Positions 26,603-35,566 of a stretch of 64,000 bases of DNA are shown here, in pieces (within the stretch, counting starts at the first letter, position 1; every line of letters starts with the position of its first letter). The stretch is from Fibrobacterota bacterium (GTDB lineage: Bacteria; Fibrobacterota; Fibrobacteria; UBA11236). The position numbers and the translations under genes were made by a program. The notes beneath the pieces were generated by a model. The model did no database searches and was not told the origin of the DNA. It saw only the letters and a program-made list of their open reading frames with translations. The stretch lies in contig CANKII010000002.1 of the NCBI GenBank assembly GCA_947482115.1, forward strand, positions 186,001-250,000, in the 5' to 3' direction.

Positions 26603-27484
26603 CTACTCTACGTTGGCCAATTGTTCGCGAATGATTTCCAAATCCTCTTTCCACCCAATGCAAATCTGCTGAATATCGAAATACTGGCTCTTGTTGCTGA
26701 GTGTATTCACTTCGCGATGCATTTCTTGTTGAAGGAATCCCAACTTCTTTCCCGGTGATGCATGTTCTCGCAACGTTTCCAGAAAGTGTCCGAGATGAGC
26801 GCGCAAGCGAACCAGTTCCTCCGCCACATCCAGCCGTTCCGCCATGATGCCGATTTCGGTGAGGACCCGATCTTCTGCCACAGGTTGGCCGTCGAGTAAT
26901 TCCTTGATGCGTTCCCGCATCTTTGCCACATATTCCGATTGACGTTGGGGTGCCAGCGTTTGGACTCGATCCAATGCAGGGTAGAAGGCTTCGACACGCT
27001 TTTCCAATTCACGGGAAAGATCCGAACCTTCGCGTTCCCGCATTTTGACCAGCTCGGCACAGGCTTGGCGAAACACCGGCAGAATTTTTTCCGTGACCAC
27101 TTCAGAGGGTTCGGTGGATTGGCTTTGAACCACCATCTCGGGAATTTTGAGCAGGTCAGCCACATTGGCTTGTCCTAGACTTCCGAGTTCACGACCCATG
27201 CGCTGAAGCAATTGCGCATAAGCATGAAAGAGTGGTTCGTTCAAGGTGACTTGTGCCGCATTCGCGCCATAAACTTCATAATGCACGTGGCAGTTCACCG
27301 AGCCGCGACCAATGAAGGTTCCCAGCTCACGCCGCAACAGTGGTTCCAGATGGAGCAAGTCGCGAGAGACGCGGCATTGAAAATCCAGAAAACGGTTGTT
27401 GACCGACTTGAGTTCCACGCTGACAAAATGCGTCGTGCCGGATTCTTCCGCGCGTCCGTAACCCGTCATGCTTTGCAAGGCCAT
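26603..27484 (-). CDS. yicC: YicC-family endoribonuclease
   Basis: Start ATG 27484 (MALQSMTGYGRAEE) follows GGAGGAAAG. The MTGYGR start, the SVELKSVNNRFLDFQCRV block and the C-terminal HASPGKKLGFLQQEMHREVNTL ... LQIKEDLE-type ending identify YicC (DUF1732). YicC proteins are stress-linked endoribonucleases. Length 293 aa is normal. Neighbouring gmk is absent. Confidence 0.92.
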   Translation of the reverse strand: MALQSMTGYGRAEESGTTHFVSVELKSVNNRFLDFQCRVSRDLLHLEPLLRRELGTFIGRGSVNCHVHYEVYGANAAQVTLNEPLFHAYAQLLQRMGRELGSLGQANVADLLKIPEMVVQSQSTEPSEVVTEKILPVFRQACAELVKMREREGSDLSRELEKRVEAFYPALDRVQTLAPQRQSEYVAKMRERIKELLDGQPVAEDRVLTEIGIMAERLDVAEELVRLRAHLGHFLETLREHASPGKKLGFLQQEMHREVNTLSNKSQYFDIQQICIGWKEDLEIIREQLANVE

Positions 27485-27582
27485 ATTCTTTCCTCCCGCC
27501 AATACCCGATCCAATGTAGAACCCCGAAACCCCTCGTTGTGATTCCTCGCGCGGAGTAGATTTGAAGTCCAGAGGGTTTATC

Positions 27583-28524
27583 GTGTCTTCCAAACCTGAA
27601 AATAGCGTTCCCGAACGCGCTGTCAGCATTCCTTTCGAGGAGGAATATCAGGCGCATCTGCTGTTGGAAAAACGGCTGTCGGAAAACACGGCGAACTCCT
27701 ATCTGAGCGATTTGCGTTTGTGTTTCGGACATTTGGAAGTTGGAGCAGATGCTCAGTCCTCCCTGAAACCGGATCGCTTGCGGGAATTCTTCGCCGCTTT
27801 GATCGAGCTGGGTTTTAGTCCCTCGACTTTGGCCCGGTTTCTGGCGTCGTTGCGGAGTTATTGCGTTTATTTGATGGACACAAATCGGCTGACGGTGGAT
27901 CCCTGCCGTGGCATTCGCATCCCCAAACAGCAGCGTTATCGTCCCCGCAGCCTGACTCATCAGGAGATGCAGGAACTTTATGCTTCGTTGGAAGGAAGGA
28001 TTCAGGCAGGGACAAAAAATGCACGGCGCGATTTGGTTTTGGTGGAACTTCTCTACGGAATGGGCTTGCGTATTTCGGAGGCTATTCAACTGCCGTTGGA
28101 TGCCGTGCATTTTGACGAGGAAGTGGCGATGATCTTGGGCAAGGGCAACAAGCAGCGCATTGTTCCCTTGGGCGGGAAAATCATTTCGTCTTTGCGCGAT
28201 TATCTGGATTCGGAACGCGCGGCTTTGGCGAAGCCCCGCTGTGAAACGGTAATTGTGAACAACAGGGGATTGCCTATTTCCCGCATGGGGGCGTGGCAAA
28301 TCGTTCGCAAACTTTGTCTGTTGGCCGGGCTGGATGCCATGGTGATTTCCCCTCACACGTTTCGGCATACCTTCGCCACGCATTTGATTGAAGCGGGCGC
28401 GGACTTGCGGGCGGTTCAGGAATTACTGGGTCATGCGGACATCAGCACAACGCAGATTTACACGCATCTGGATCAGGATTATTTACGCGAGGTTCATCAG
28501 AGCTTTCATCCACGCAACAAATAG
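27583..28524 (+). CDS. xerD: Tyrosine recombinase XerD/XerC
   Basis: The N-terminal SAM-like core-binding domain (YQAHLLLEKRLSENTANSYLSDL) is followed by the catalytic domain. Arg is in YGMGLRISEA, Lys in GKGNKQRIVPLG, and H-x-x-R in SPHTFRHTFATHLIEAGADLRAVQELLGH, with Tyr in ISTTQIYTHL. All catalytic residues are present. GTG 27583 with AGAGGG upstream is preferred to the tracked TTG 27562. The typical role is chromosome dimer resolution. It overlaps the purQ 3' end by 19 bp (convergent). Confidence 0.92.
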   Translation: MSSKPENSVPERAVSIPFEEEYQAHLLLEKRLSENTANSYLSDLRLCFGHLEVGADAQSSLKPDRLREFFAALIELGFSPSTLARFLASLRSYCVYLMDTNRLTVDPCRGIRIPKQQRYRPRSLTHQEMQELYASLEGRIQAGTKNARRDLVLVELLYGMGLRISEAIQLPLDAVHFDEEVAMILGKGNKQRIVPLGGKIISSLRDYLDSERAALAKPRCETVIVNNRGLPISRMGAWQIVRKLCLLAGLDAMVISPHTFRHTFATHLIEAGADLRAVQELLGHADISTTQIYTHLDQDYLREVHQSFHPRNK

Positions 28525-29306
28525 TTCACAGCATTGCGGAATATTTGCAGGCCATCCCCTTCAATTTTCAACCCATCGCGATGCCATCGCGGATGCTGTG
28601 TAGCCAACACGTGTGCTTCGGGATGCGGCATCAAACCGAATACCAAACCATCGCTGCTGCACAATCCAGCCACATGAGCCGTTGAGCCATTGGGATTGGC
28701 GGGAAATCCATCCGGTCCTTCCGGCGGAAGAGAACCATCTTCGAGATAATATCGCAAACAGGTTTGTTTGGATGCTTCCAGCGATTTCAAAAGCTCTGCG
28801 CTTCCGGGAATGAATTTTCCTTCACCGTGCCGCACCGGTAAATACAGCCGCTCGATTCCCTTCAACCAAATCGAAGGCGTTCCCGTTTCCGTTCGCAGGT
28901 AACACCAGCGATCTTCATAGCGGCTGGAGTCGTTATAAGTCAATGTGCAGGTTTGCGTGAACGATGCCGGTTCGGTTCCGGGCAATAATCCCAATTTCAC
29001 CAACACCTGAAAGCCGTTGCAGATTCCAATGATGGGGATTTTCTTCTCGCGCAATCGCAACAACTGATCGCCCAACTTATAGCGCAAACGATTCGCGAAA
29101 ACTTTTCCACTGGCGATATGATCGCCAAAAGAGAATCCGCCGGGAACAGCGAGGATGTCGAAATCCTCCAACCGAACATGACCGTCGATGCAATCGTGTA
29201 AATGCACACGCTCGGCTTTGCCGCCCGCCAGATTAAAACTGTGCGCGAGTTCGGCATCCGAGTTGATGCCGTATCCGGTCAATACTGCGATACGTGGTGC
29301 CGTCAT
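28506..29306 (-). CDS. purQ: Phosphoribosylformylglycinamidine synthase glutaminase subunit PurQ
   Basis: Class I glutamine amidotransferase that supplies ammonia for step 4 of purine synthesis. It has IAVLTGYGINSDAELAHSF, LAVPGGFSFGDHIASG, nucleophile Cys in GICNGFQVLVKLG, and His/Glu in LMPHPEAH. It lies 7 bp downstream of purL. Confidence 0.93.
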   Translation of the reverse strand: MTAPRIAVLTGYGINSDAELAHSFNLAGGKAERVHLHDCIDGHVRLEDFDILAVPGGFSFGDHIASGKVFANRLRYKLGDQLLRLREKKIPIIGICNGFQVLVKLGLLPGTEPASFTQTCTLTYNDSSRYEDRWCYLRTETGTPSIWLKGIERLYLPVRHGEGKFIPGSAELLKSLEASKQTCLRYYLEDGSLPPEGPDGFPANPNGSTAHVAGLCSSDGLVFGLMPHPEAHVLATQHPRWHRDGLKIEGDGLQIFRNAVNYLLRG

Positions 29307-29313
29307 ACCATGC

Positions 29314-32286
29314 TCACAGGTTTAAAGGAGGCTGCCATTTTTCCAGCACTTCTTCCACGGTGGTTTGAATCAAAACTTTGTCAGCGCGATTGACTTGAAT
29401 CGTGTTTTCAGAAATCACGTCACCGATGCAGGCCATTGCAGAACCTTGCAAAGCGGATTCAAATGCTTTTGCGTTTTGCGGGCTGACGCTGACTACGAAG
29501 CGTCCCTGACTTTCACTGAAAAGCAAAGCGATGTCGGAAAGCCCGCCGTCCTGAATCATTTTGGATAAATCGACTTCACAGCCCAGTCGACCCGCGAGTG
29601 AGGACTCGGCTAGAGAAACCCACAGTCCGCCATCGGAGCAATCGTGAACCGAGCGGAGCAGATTTTTCTGAATGGCTTCGAAAAGTTTGCGGTACAAATT
29701 CAGATTCGCTGCAGCATCCACTTTCGGAACAGTATTCCCGATGGCTTCAAGCATATGATAATACTCTGAAGCGCCGAGTTCATCGCACGTCAAACCCAGC
29801 ACATAAATTTTGTCGCCGGGATTTTTGAAATCCATGGTGACGGACTTGGTGGAGTCCGCAACGGGACCGATGATGGTCACGAGCAAGGTGGGCGGAACGC
29901 TGATGCGATTCTTGCCCCGGCCATAGTCGTTCTTCATCGAGTCTTTGCCGGAAATCAAAGGCAGATCATAAGCGAGACACAAATCGTACAAGGCCTGATT
30001 GGCCCGCACCAATTGCGCCATCTTGTATTGGCCATCCGGAGTGGAAGGCGATTCAACAGGATCCGGCCAGCAGAAGTTGTCGAGCGCCGCCAATTTTCCC
30101 GGCTCTGCGCCCACAGCCACGGCATTGCGCATGGCCTCATCCACAGCACAGGCAGCCATGTGATACGCGTCGATGTCACTGTATCTCGGCACCAATCCGT
30201 GTGATACGACCACGCCGTCTTTGCGATCGTACAACGGGCGAACCACGGCGGCATCGCTGGGGCCGTCATTGCGCGCTCCGGTAAACGGTTTGACCACGCT
30301 TTGGCCCTGCACTTCATGATCGTATTGCCGCACCCAGCTCTCTTTGGAACAGATGTTGAGCGACGAGAGAAGAGTCAACGCATCCGTCTTGAGATCGCGT
30401 CCGGCCAAAATGGAAGCGGGCGGTTCGAGATGACGCGTAGCCGTCCATTGTGCCTTGATATACAACTTCGGATTTCCATCATGGAGGAAATTCATATCCA
30501 TGCTGCAAACAGGGCGCTCTTGATAGAAACATTCGAACAAGCCGGTGTTGGTGAATGTGCCGAGATCGGAAATTTCCACGTCACGACGCGCAGCCAAATC
30601 CTTGAAGGCCTCCCAATCTTGGGGCGGCACGGCGAAAGACATGCGTTCCTGAGCTTCGGAAACCAGAATTTCCCACGGATCCAAACCTGCGTACTTTAAC
30701 GGAGCGCGATCCAGATGCAGTTTGCAACCACCGGATTCACGCGCCATTTCGCCCAGACTGCTGGACAAGCCTCCTGCACCGTTGTCGGTGACAAAGCGAT
30801 AAAGTCCCTGTTCCCGTGCTTCCAGCATGAAGTCGAGCATTTTCTTTTGTGTAATCGGATCGCCGATTTGCACGGCGGAGACGGGGGAGGCTTCCGTGAG
30901 CGCCGCCGAGGAAAATGTCGCGCCGTGAATGCCGTCCTTGCCGATACGGCCTCCGGCCATGACAATGCGGTCACCGGATTCAATGCTTTTTTCCCACGAA
31001 GGTTTGCCATTGATTTCGGAAGGAATCAATCCGCCCGTGCCGCAAAACACCAAAGGTTTTCCCAAATAGCGGTCATCAAAAACGATGCTGCCATTCACGG
31101 TGGGAATGCCGGATTCGTTACCACCATCCTTAACGCCGCGATGGACTTCCTTGAAGAGGCGTTTGGGATGATGGAGTTTTTCCGGCACGGGCTTGTCATA
31201 AAACGGCGAAGCGAAACAGAAAACATCGGTGTTAAAGATGGGTTTGCAGCCCATGCCGCAGCCGAGAATGTCGCGGTTCACCCCCACAATGCCGGTCATC
31301 GCGCCGCCATACGGATCGAGCGCGGAAGGGCTGTTATGTGTCTCCGCTTTCATCGCGATGTCCCAGCCGTCGCAAAAAGCAATGATGCCGGCATTGTCGG
31401 TGAACACGGATTTCAACCACGGCGCTTTGGGGCGCACCGCATCAGTGACGGCCTTGATGAATGTTTTGAACAGCGAATGAATGATGCGGGTTTCACCTTT
31501 TTCATCGGTGTATTCGACATCAGCGGCGAAAATTTTGTGTTTGCAATGTTCGCTCCAGGTCTGGGCGATCATTTCCAGTTCCACGTCGGTGGGGAAGGGG
31601 GGTAGTCCCAATTTTTGACGATCCGCTCGGCGCACTGGTTCCGCGAAATGCGCGCGAATGGCTTGCATTTCCTCAAGCGTCAGCGAAAGCAACATTTCAT
31701 CGGAAAGCTTTTGCAGCGCTTCCGGATTTTCCGGCAAAACGATTTCACGAACTTCGGGTTTATGCGGTACCACCACCTTGCGAGATACCGCCGGAATCCC
31801 AGGTGATTTTTCCCATTCTTCGCGGGAAATCACCTGCCATGTTTCGATGAGATCATTGGCCAAAAGGGTTGTGGCAATGCGAATGGCTTGTTCACGATTT
31901 AGCGAACCGCGCAACAGGACTTGGCGGCTGGTGTAAACCTGATCCCCATCGCTCAGTTTTTTCCCGAGGCAATCCGCCACGCCTTCACGCGCCGAGCGGC
32001 CCACATTGTCCGTCACACCGGGTTTATATCCGGCCTCAATCAACCAGTCAAAGTTGGAGGCAAGTGGTTTGTTTAAGGAATAAGTTTCAGTGATGGGATC
32101 GTGGAACAGTTCTTTCCCGGCGCGGTCGAGTTCGTTCGAACTCAAATCCATTTCCAGCGTATAGACCCGGATTAATGTGGCGTCTTCTGCGGGCAGGCGT
32201 AAATCCTCCCGAATCGCCTTGAGAATGCGATGGGCCGGGGAATCCGTGGACGGGCTTTTTTGGGCGACTTCGATGCGGTTTAACAC
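29314..32286 (-). CDS. purL: Phosphoribosylformylglycinamidine synthase PurL (large, with N-terminal PurS-like part)
   Basis: ATP-dependent FGAM synthase, 990 residues. Residues 1-~170 form a PurS-like region (HRILKAIREDLRL, duplicated ferredoxin-like pattern). The AIRS-like halves follow with the TWSEHCKHK motif, AETHNSPSALDPYGGAMTGIVGVNRD, and DNGAGGLSSSLGEMA. Later blocks are LISGKDSMKNDY and VHDCSDGGLWVSLAESS. The glutaminase is separate (purQ next door), so the enzyme is an intermediate layout between the small PurL+PurS and the single-chain type. The start is GTG. Confidence 0.93.
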   Translation of the reverse strand: MLNRIEVAQKSPSTDSPAHRILKAIREDLRLPAEDATLIRVYTLEMDLSSNELDRAGKELFHDPITETYSLNKPLASNFDWLIEAGYKPGVTDNVGRSAREGVADCLGKKLSDGDQVYTSRQVLLRGSLNREQAIRIATTLLANDLIETWQVISREEWEKSPGIPAVSRKVVVPHKPEVREIVLPENPEALQKLSDEMLLSLTLEEMQAIRAHFAEPVRRADRQKLGLPPFPTDVELEMIAQTWSEHCKHKIFAADVEYTDEKGETRIIHSLFKTFIKAVTDAVRPKAPWLKSVFTDNAGIIAFCDGWDIAMKAETHNSPSALDPYGGAMTGIVGVNRDILGCGMGCKPIFNTDVFCFASPFYDKPVPEKLHHPKRLFKEVHRGVKDGGNESGIPTVNGSIVFDDRYLGKPLVFCGTGGLIPSEINGKPSWEKSIESGDRIVMAGGRIGKDGIHGATFSSAALTEASPVSAVQIGDPITQKKMLDFMLEAREQGLYRFVTDNGAGGLSSSLGEMARESGGCKLHLDRAPLKYAGLDPWEILVSEAQERMSFAVPPQDWEAFKDLAARRDVEISDLGTFTNTGLFECFYQERPVCSMDMNFLHDGNPKLYIKAQWTATRHLEPPASILAGRDLKTDALTLLSSLNICSKESWVRQYDHEVQGQSVVKPFTGARNDGPSDAAVVRPLYDRKDGVVVSHGLVPRYSDIDAYHMAACAVDEAMRNAVAVGAEPGKLAALDNFCWPDPVESPSTPDGQYKMAQLVRANQALYDLCLAYDLPLISGKDSMKNDYGRGKNRISVPPTLLVTIIGPVADSTKSVTMDFKNPGDKIYVLGLTCDELGASEYYHMLEAIGNTVPKVDAAANLNLYRKLFEAIQKNLLRSVHDCSDGGLWVSLAESSLAGRLGCEVDLSKMIQDGGLSDIALLFSESQGRFVVSVSPQNAKAFESALQGSAMACIGDVISENTIQVNRADKVLIQTTVEEVLEKWQPPLNL

Positions 32287-32384
32287 GGTGGATAAATGTA
32301 GCCACGTGTCCTTCCAGGGCGGGTGGGATTTGGTAACTTTGCCGCTCCCGATTTTGAACGGTGTTGAAATCGGATTAGTGTTGC

Positions 32385-32460
32385 GTCCTTGTAGTTCAAC
32401 AGGATAGAACGGTGGTTTCCTAAACCGCTAATCCCCGTTCGAGTCGGGGCGAGGACACCA
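32385..32460 (+). tRNA. tRNA-Arg (anticodon CCT)
   Basis: Acceptor GTCCTTG/CGAGGAC, discriminator A, encoded CCA. The anticodon stem GTGGT/ACCGC encloses TTCCTAA, giving CCT. The T arm CCCGT-TCGAGTC-GGGGC closes with one wobble. 76 nt. Confidence 0.92.
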
Positions 32461-32617
32461 CACGCAGAAAAAAGGCGATTGAGAAGATGCCCCATCTCAA
32501 GAGCTCCTTGATCCGGAAATCATCGAAGATTATAGGCCATTTATTAATGGCGGTGTTATGCCTTTCAATCGCTCTCGATTTACGCACTGGCGAAATTGTC
32601 TACGTTTGTGATTACAA

Positions 32618-34168
32618 GTGCTGCACCGTAGCAAGTTTTTTTCCTATTCCGTATTGACAGCCGGCGCGATTCTCCTGATGATGTCGGTGTTTTATTCCTG
32701 CGCTTTTGACACCGGTTTGGTGGATGTGCCGCGACCTCTGGGAAGCTTCACCGGCGTCATTCATGGCGATAGCATACCTCAAACTGCCAATCTTAGGCTT
32801 GCAGTGATTTGGCAGTCCACCAACGGGGGGATCAGCACATGGGATCTGGGAAACCCAAGCTTGGATGCAGGTGGCACATCCTTTACAGGCAGTATTACTC
32901 GGCTTCCCGAGACGGAAATTTCGAATTCGGATGAATTTATTCTGGGAAAATTGTGTCTTTACAACGACACCAATGGAAATCACAAGCTGGATTTTGCCTC
33001 TCAAGAATACGAACGTATTCGAGCAGAAATTCATGATGTCAAGCTCCAACTTCAAACATCATTTGCAACGCTTATGAGCTACGGAGACACCATTCAGTCC
33101 AAGTCTGGAGTTTCAGACTCTTTTTGGGTAGGCAATGGACGGATTTATCACGGAAGCAGTACTAATTCCCCAGTCATTAAGAACCAAGAAGGAGCTGGAG
33201 GTCGTGAATGGGATTGGCGTTCTTTACTCAAGGCCAGGTTTCGAGTCTTGTTCCATCCTGACAAGTGGGAAGATTTCTTTAATCATGACGGGTCTTTTTC
33301 AACAGACGACCTTGACATAACTGGACTGGGAGTGGACACGGCTGTAACCTCGTGTCAACTGGAACGTTTGCGTCCTCACAAGGGGCGTGAGGCGGAATTC
33401 GAACAAACTTTGCAAGCCACCACCCTGAAACAAGCCATACTGGATTCTCTGACAAATGCCGCAAAATCGGAAATTAACCGGGTTTGGCATCAGGAAGCAC
33501 CTAACTTGGGGTTTGAAAGAGTCTTGGCAAGTTCGGATTCAGACTACATTGTTTACTTTTCTGGACAGAATTCAAGAAATGCAATGCTTGAAGCGGAAAA
33601 AGCCAGTGCTTTCTCCGTAGCTCAAAAGGGGAACCTTAGAGTGGGCTTTAATTTGATGGAATGTGATACAGTTGGCGCTTGCGTTGCCAAAGATCTACGC
33701 CTTGATCCGCGCACTTTGAAGAGTATCGATCCGGTTTCGCTGAGTTCGGGTGTTCTTTCAATTCCGGTTTTCGAGTTCCCCACAATTTCCTCGAACCTTT
33801 TTTATCCTGACAGCATCACACCTACAGATGTTAGTCCAGCATTGGATCAATTTATTGGAGAATATCAGTGTTCCTGTGGCAAATCTTTGGAAATAGTTCT
33901 CTCAGAACGAGATGGCTTATCGCTCATGACTCAAAATTTTGGGACTCGGAACCTCATTCAAGCTAAAGCGGATAGCAGCGTATTTTTTTATAAGGACAGC
34001 ACTCTTAATTTGCAGGTTCGGTTTATCCAGAACGAGTCTGGGGAACAAACCGGTGGCTATAAATTGTTGATGAGCTTTTTGGATCGCAGGACAACGTCCT
34101 ACAGTTCATCACGGCTATTTGCATACTATGTGGGGGCTTCTTCTCAGGATTCGGTGGATTCAAGATGA
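32618..34168 (+). CDS. Hypothetical lipoprotein upstream of and coupled to an ECF sigma factor
   Basis: 516 residues from GTG 32618; the only in-frame ATG upstream (32558) is cut off by a stop. Lipoprotein signal SVLTAGAILLMMSVFYSC is followed by a beta-rich region and a Ca-loop-like motif YNDTNGNHKLDF (~115-125). A further beta-rich domain has a CSC motif (GEYQCSCGKSLEIVLSERDG, ~405-425). No family recognised. The stop overlaps the next start as ATGA, so it is translationally coupled to the sigma-factor gene. Probably an envelope protein belonging to the same system. Confidence 0.7.
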   Translation: MLHRSKFFSYSVLTAGAILLMMSVFYSCAFDTGLVDVPRPLGSFTGVIHGDSIPQTANLRLAVIWQSTNGGISTWDLGNPSLDAGGTSFTGSITRLPETEISNSDEFILGKLCLYNDTNGNHKLDFASQEYERIRAEIHDVKLQLQTSFATLMSYGDTIQSKSGVSDSFWVGNGRIYHGSSTNSPVIKNQEGAGGREWDWRSLLKARFRVLFHPDKWEDFFNHDGSFSTDDLDITGLGVDTAVTSCQLERLRPHKGREAEFEQTLQATTLKQAILDSLTNAAKSEINRVWHQEAPNLGFERVLASSDSDYIVYFSGQNSRNAMLEAEKASAFSVAQKGNLRVGFNLMECDTVGACVAKDLRLDPRTLKSIDPVSLSSGVLSIPVFEFPTISSNLFYPDSITPTDVSPALDQFIGEYQCSCGKSLEIVLSERDGLSLMTQNFGTRNLIQAKADSSVFFYKDSTLNLQVRFIQNESGEQTGGYKLLMSFLDRRTTSYSSSRLFAYYVGASSQDSVDSR

Positions 34169-34776
34169 AACCCGAACTAATGATGTCCGTTAAAATTTCG
34201 CCATCTTCTTTTGAGAAGGTCGAACTTGCGACGATCGCTCCGGGTGCTGATGGGCTGGAGGAACTTTTCCGTCGCTATTCCAATATGGTGTTTCGCATAT
34301 GTCTGCGCTATACCAAGAACCGCGAAGATGCTGAGGACATGGTATCCGAAGTTTTTATGAAGGTGAACAAAGGGAAAGATGATTATCGCGGTGATGCCAA
34401 ACCCATGGTTTGGATTTATCGAATAGCTGTAAATCATTGCTTGGATCATCTCCGTTCCAGAAAATCAAGAAACGAGCTGGATTTGGAGGATTTGGACACC
34501 CAGGCGTTAAGGACGCTTGAAGGACATGGAGATCGTTGTCTGGCAAAAATCACTTTGGAGCGAATTTTAGGCAAAATCAACCCTACAACTCGTAAAATCC
34601 TCTTTTTATGCCATGTAGAAGGCTTGACGCATGGTGAAATAGCCAAAATTCTTGGGGTTACGCGGGAGGCAGTTACGAAAAAACTGCACCGTTTTTCAGA
34701 AGAAATGAAGCGCAAGGAAAAAAATTGGTCTGAGGTGTCCCCAGAATCGGATAATAATCGTCTTATGGGGGTGTAA
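34165..34776 (+). CDS. ECF-type RNA polymerase sigma factor
   Basis: Sigma-70 region 2 (LEELFRRYSNMVFRICLRYTKNREDAEDMVSEVFMKV ... VWIYRIAVNHCLDHLRSR) and region 4 (TRKILFLCHVEGLTHGEIAKILGVTREAVTKKLHRF) are present with no region 3, as in ECF factors. 203 residues. It is coupled to the upstream lipoprotein by an ATGA overlap and lies 2 bp before the anti-sigma gene. Confidence 0.92.
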   Translation: MKPELMMSVKISPSSFEKVELATIAPGADGLEELFRRYSNMVFRICLRYTKNREDAEDMVSEVFMKVNKGKDDYRGDAKPMVWIYRIAVNHCLDHLRSRKSRNELDLEDLDTQALRTLEGHGDRCLAKITLERILGKINPTTRKILFLCHVEGLTHGEIAKILGVTREAVTKKLHRFSEEMKRKEKNWSEVSPESDNNRLMGV

Positions 34777-34778
34777 CC

Positions 34779-35558
34779 ATGATCTCCCAATACCTCAAAG
34801 ATATGGGTAAAAAAATGAAACCTTCCCTTTTTAGGGTTGAACAGTACCTGAACGGCGAACTAAATACCGCGGAATCCCGGGATTTTGAGTCGCTTATGGC
34901 ATCAGATCCTGATTTGAAAAGCTTTGTCCAATCCCAAAGCAGGATTCGGTACGAAGGCTTTATTCCTGCATTTCAGTCGGCAAAAATCCAAGCCGCTCGT
35001 TTCAGCCAACCTTCCGTCTTTTCGGAATGGCGTAGAAAAATGGGCGAGCGTTTTTCTCCTGTCTTTCCACCCCAAGTGGCATGGGCCATGGGACTTTGTC
35101 TTCTTGCCGGTGCAGTTTTGGTGCTTTTCCGCCCTGAGCGGTTGGAATATCCGGTACAGGATTTTACCGCCAAGGGTAGTAGTGCTCCTTTCCATTTGCG
35201 GGTTGGGGCAAAGGATTTTCAACCGGAGCAATCCGGGTTTGTCAAAGCTGGTGACACCATGTCCTTTGTATATCGCAGCTTGACGGGTGCACACGTGCAG
35301 ATTTGGTATCAGGATGATGGTGGAGAAATCAAGCCTTACTTGGCCCCCACTTCCGGTGCGTCCTCTTGGGCGGGCACCTCGACTTGGCGTCAAGCCGATT
35401 ACAAGGTTGTTCTTTTTTCGGATTGGAATAAGGAATCAATCTGGGTTCTGTGGTCCGATCAGGATTTTGGAAATCAAGAGGCCCGAAAGGTTCTTGAAGG
35501 TGGTCGAGGCGGAGAAGCCATCCAAAAGGTTGCTTTCCATCTCGTCCGGACACCGTAG
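34779..35558 (+). CDS. Membrane-anchored anti-sigma factor-like protein with DUF4384-like domain
   Basis: The cytoplasmic N-terminus (~13-50, VEQYLNGELNTAESRDFESLMASDPDL) has the Y-L-x-G-E-L pattern of anti-sigma domains. One membrane helix follows (QVAWAMGLCLLAGAVLVLF, ~99-117). The periplasmic domain (~135-255, GDTMSFVYRSLTGAHVQIWYQDDGGEIKPYL) resembles the DUF4384 domains that accompany caspase-like proteins in other bacteria. Likely holds the upstream ECF factor inactive. Start 34779 is supported by a GGGGGTG-type site. Confidence 0.7.
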   Translation: MISQYLKDMGKKMKPSLFRVEQYLNGELNTAESRDFESLMASDPDLKSFVQSQSRIRYEGFIPAFQSAKIQAARFSQPSVFSEWRRKMGERFSPVFPPQVAWAMGLCLLAGAVLVLFRPERLEYPVQDFTAKGSSAPFHLRVGAKDFQPEQSGFVKAGDTMSFVYRSLTGAHVQIWYQDDGGEIKPYLAPTSGASSWAGTSTWRQADYKVVLFSDWNKESIWVLWSDQDFGNQEARKVLEGGRGGEAIQKVAFHLVRTP

Positions 35559-35566
35559 AGGAACTG

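Noticed and set aside
27583-28524. XerD-like gene as integrase of the dus island
   Set aside because: Over 25 kb away among core genes, with normal XerC/D features; more likely the housekeeping recombinase.
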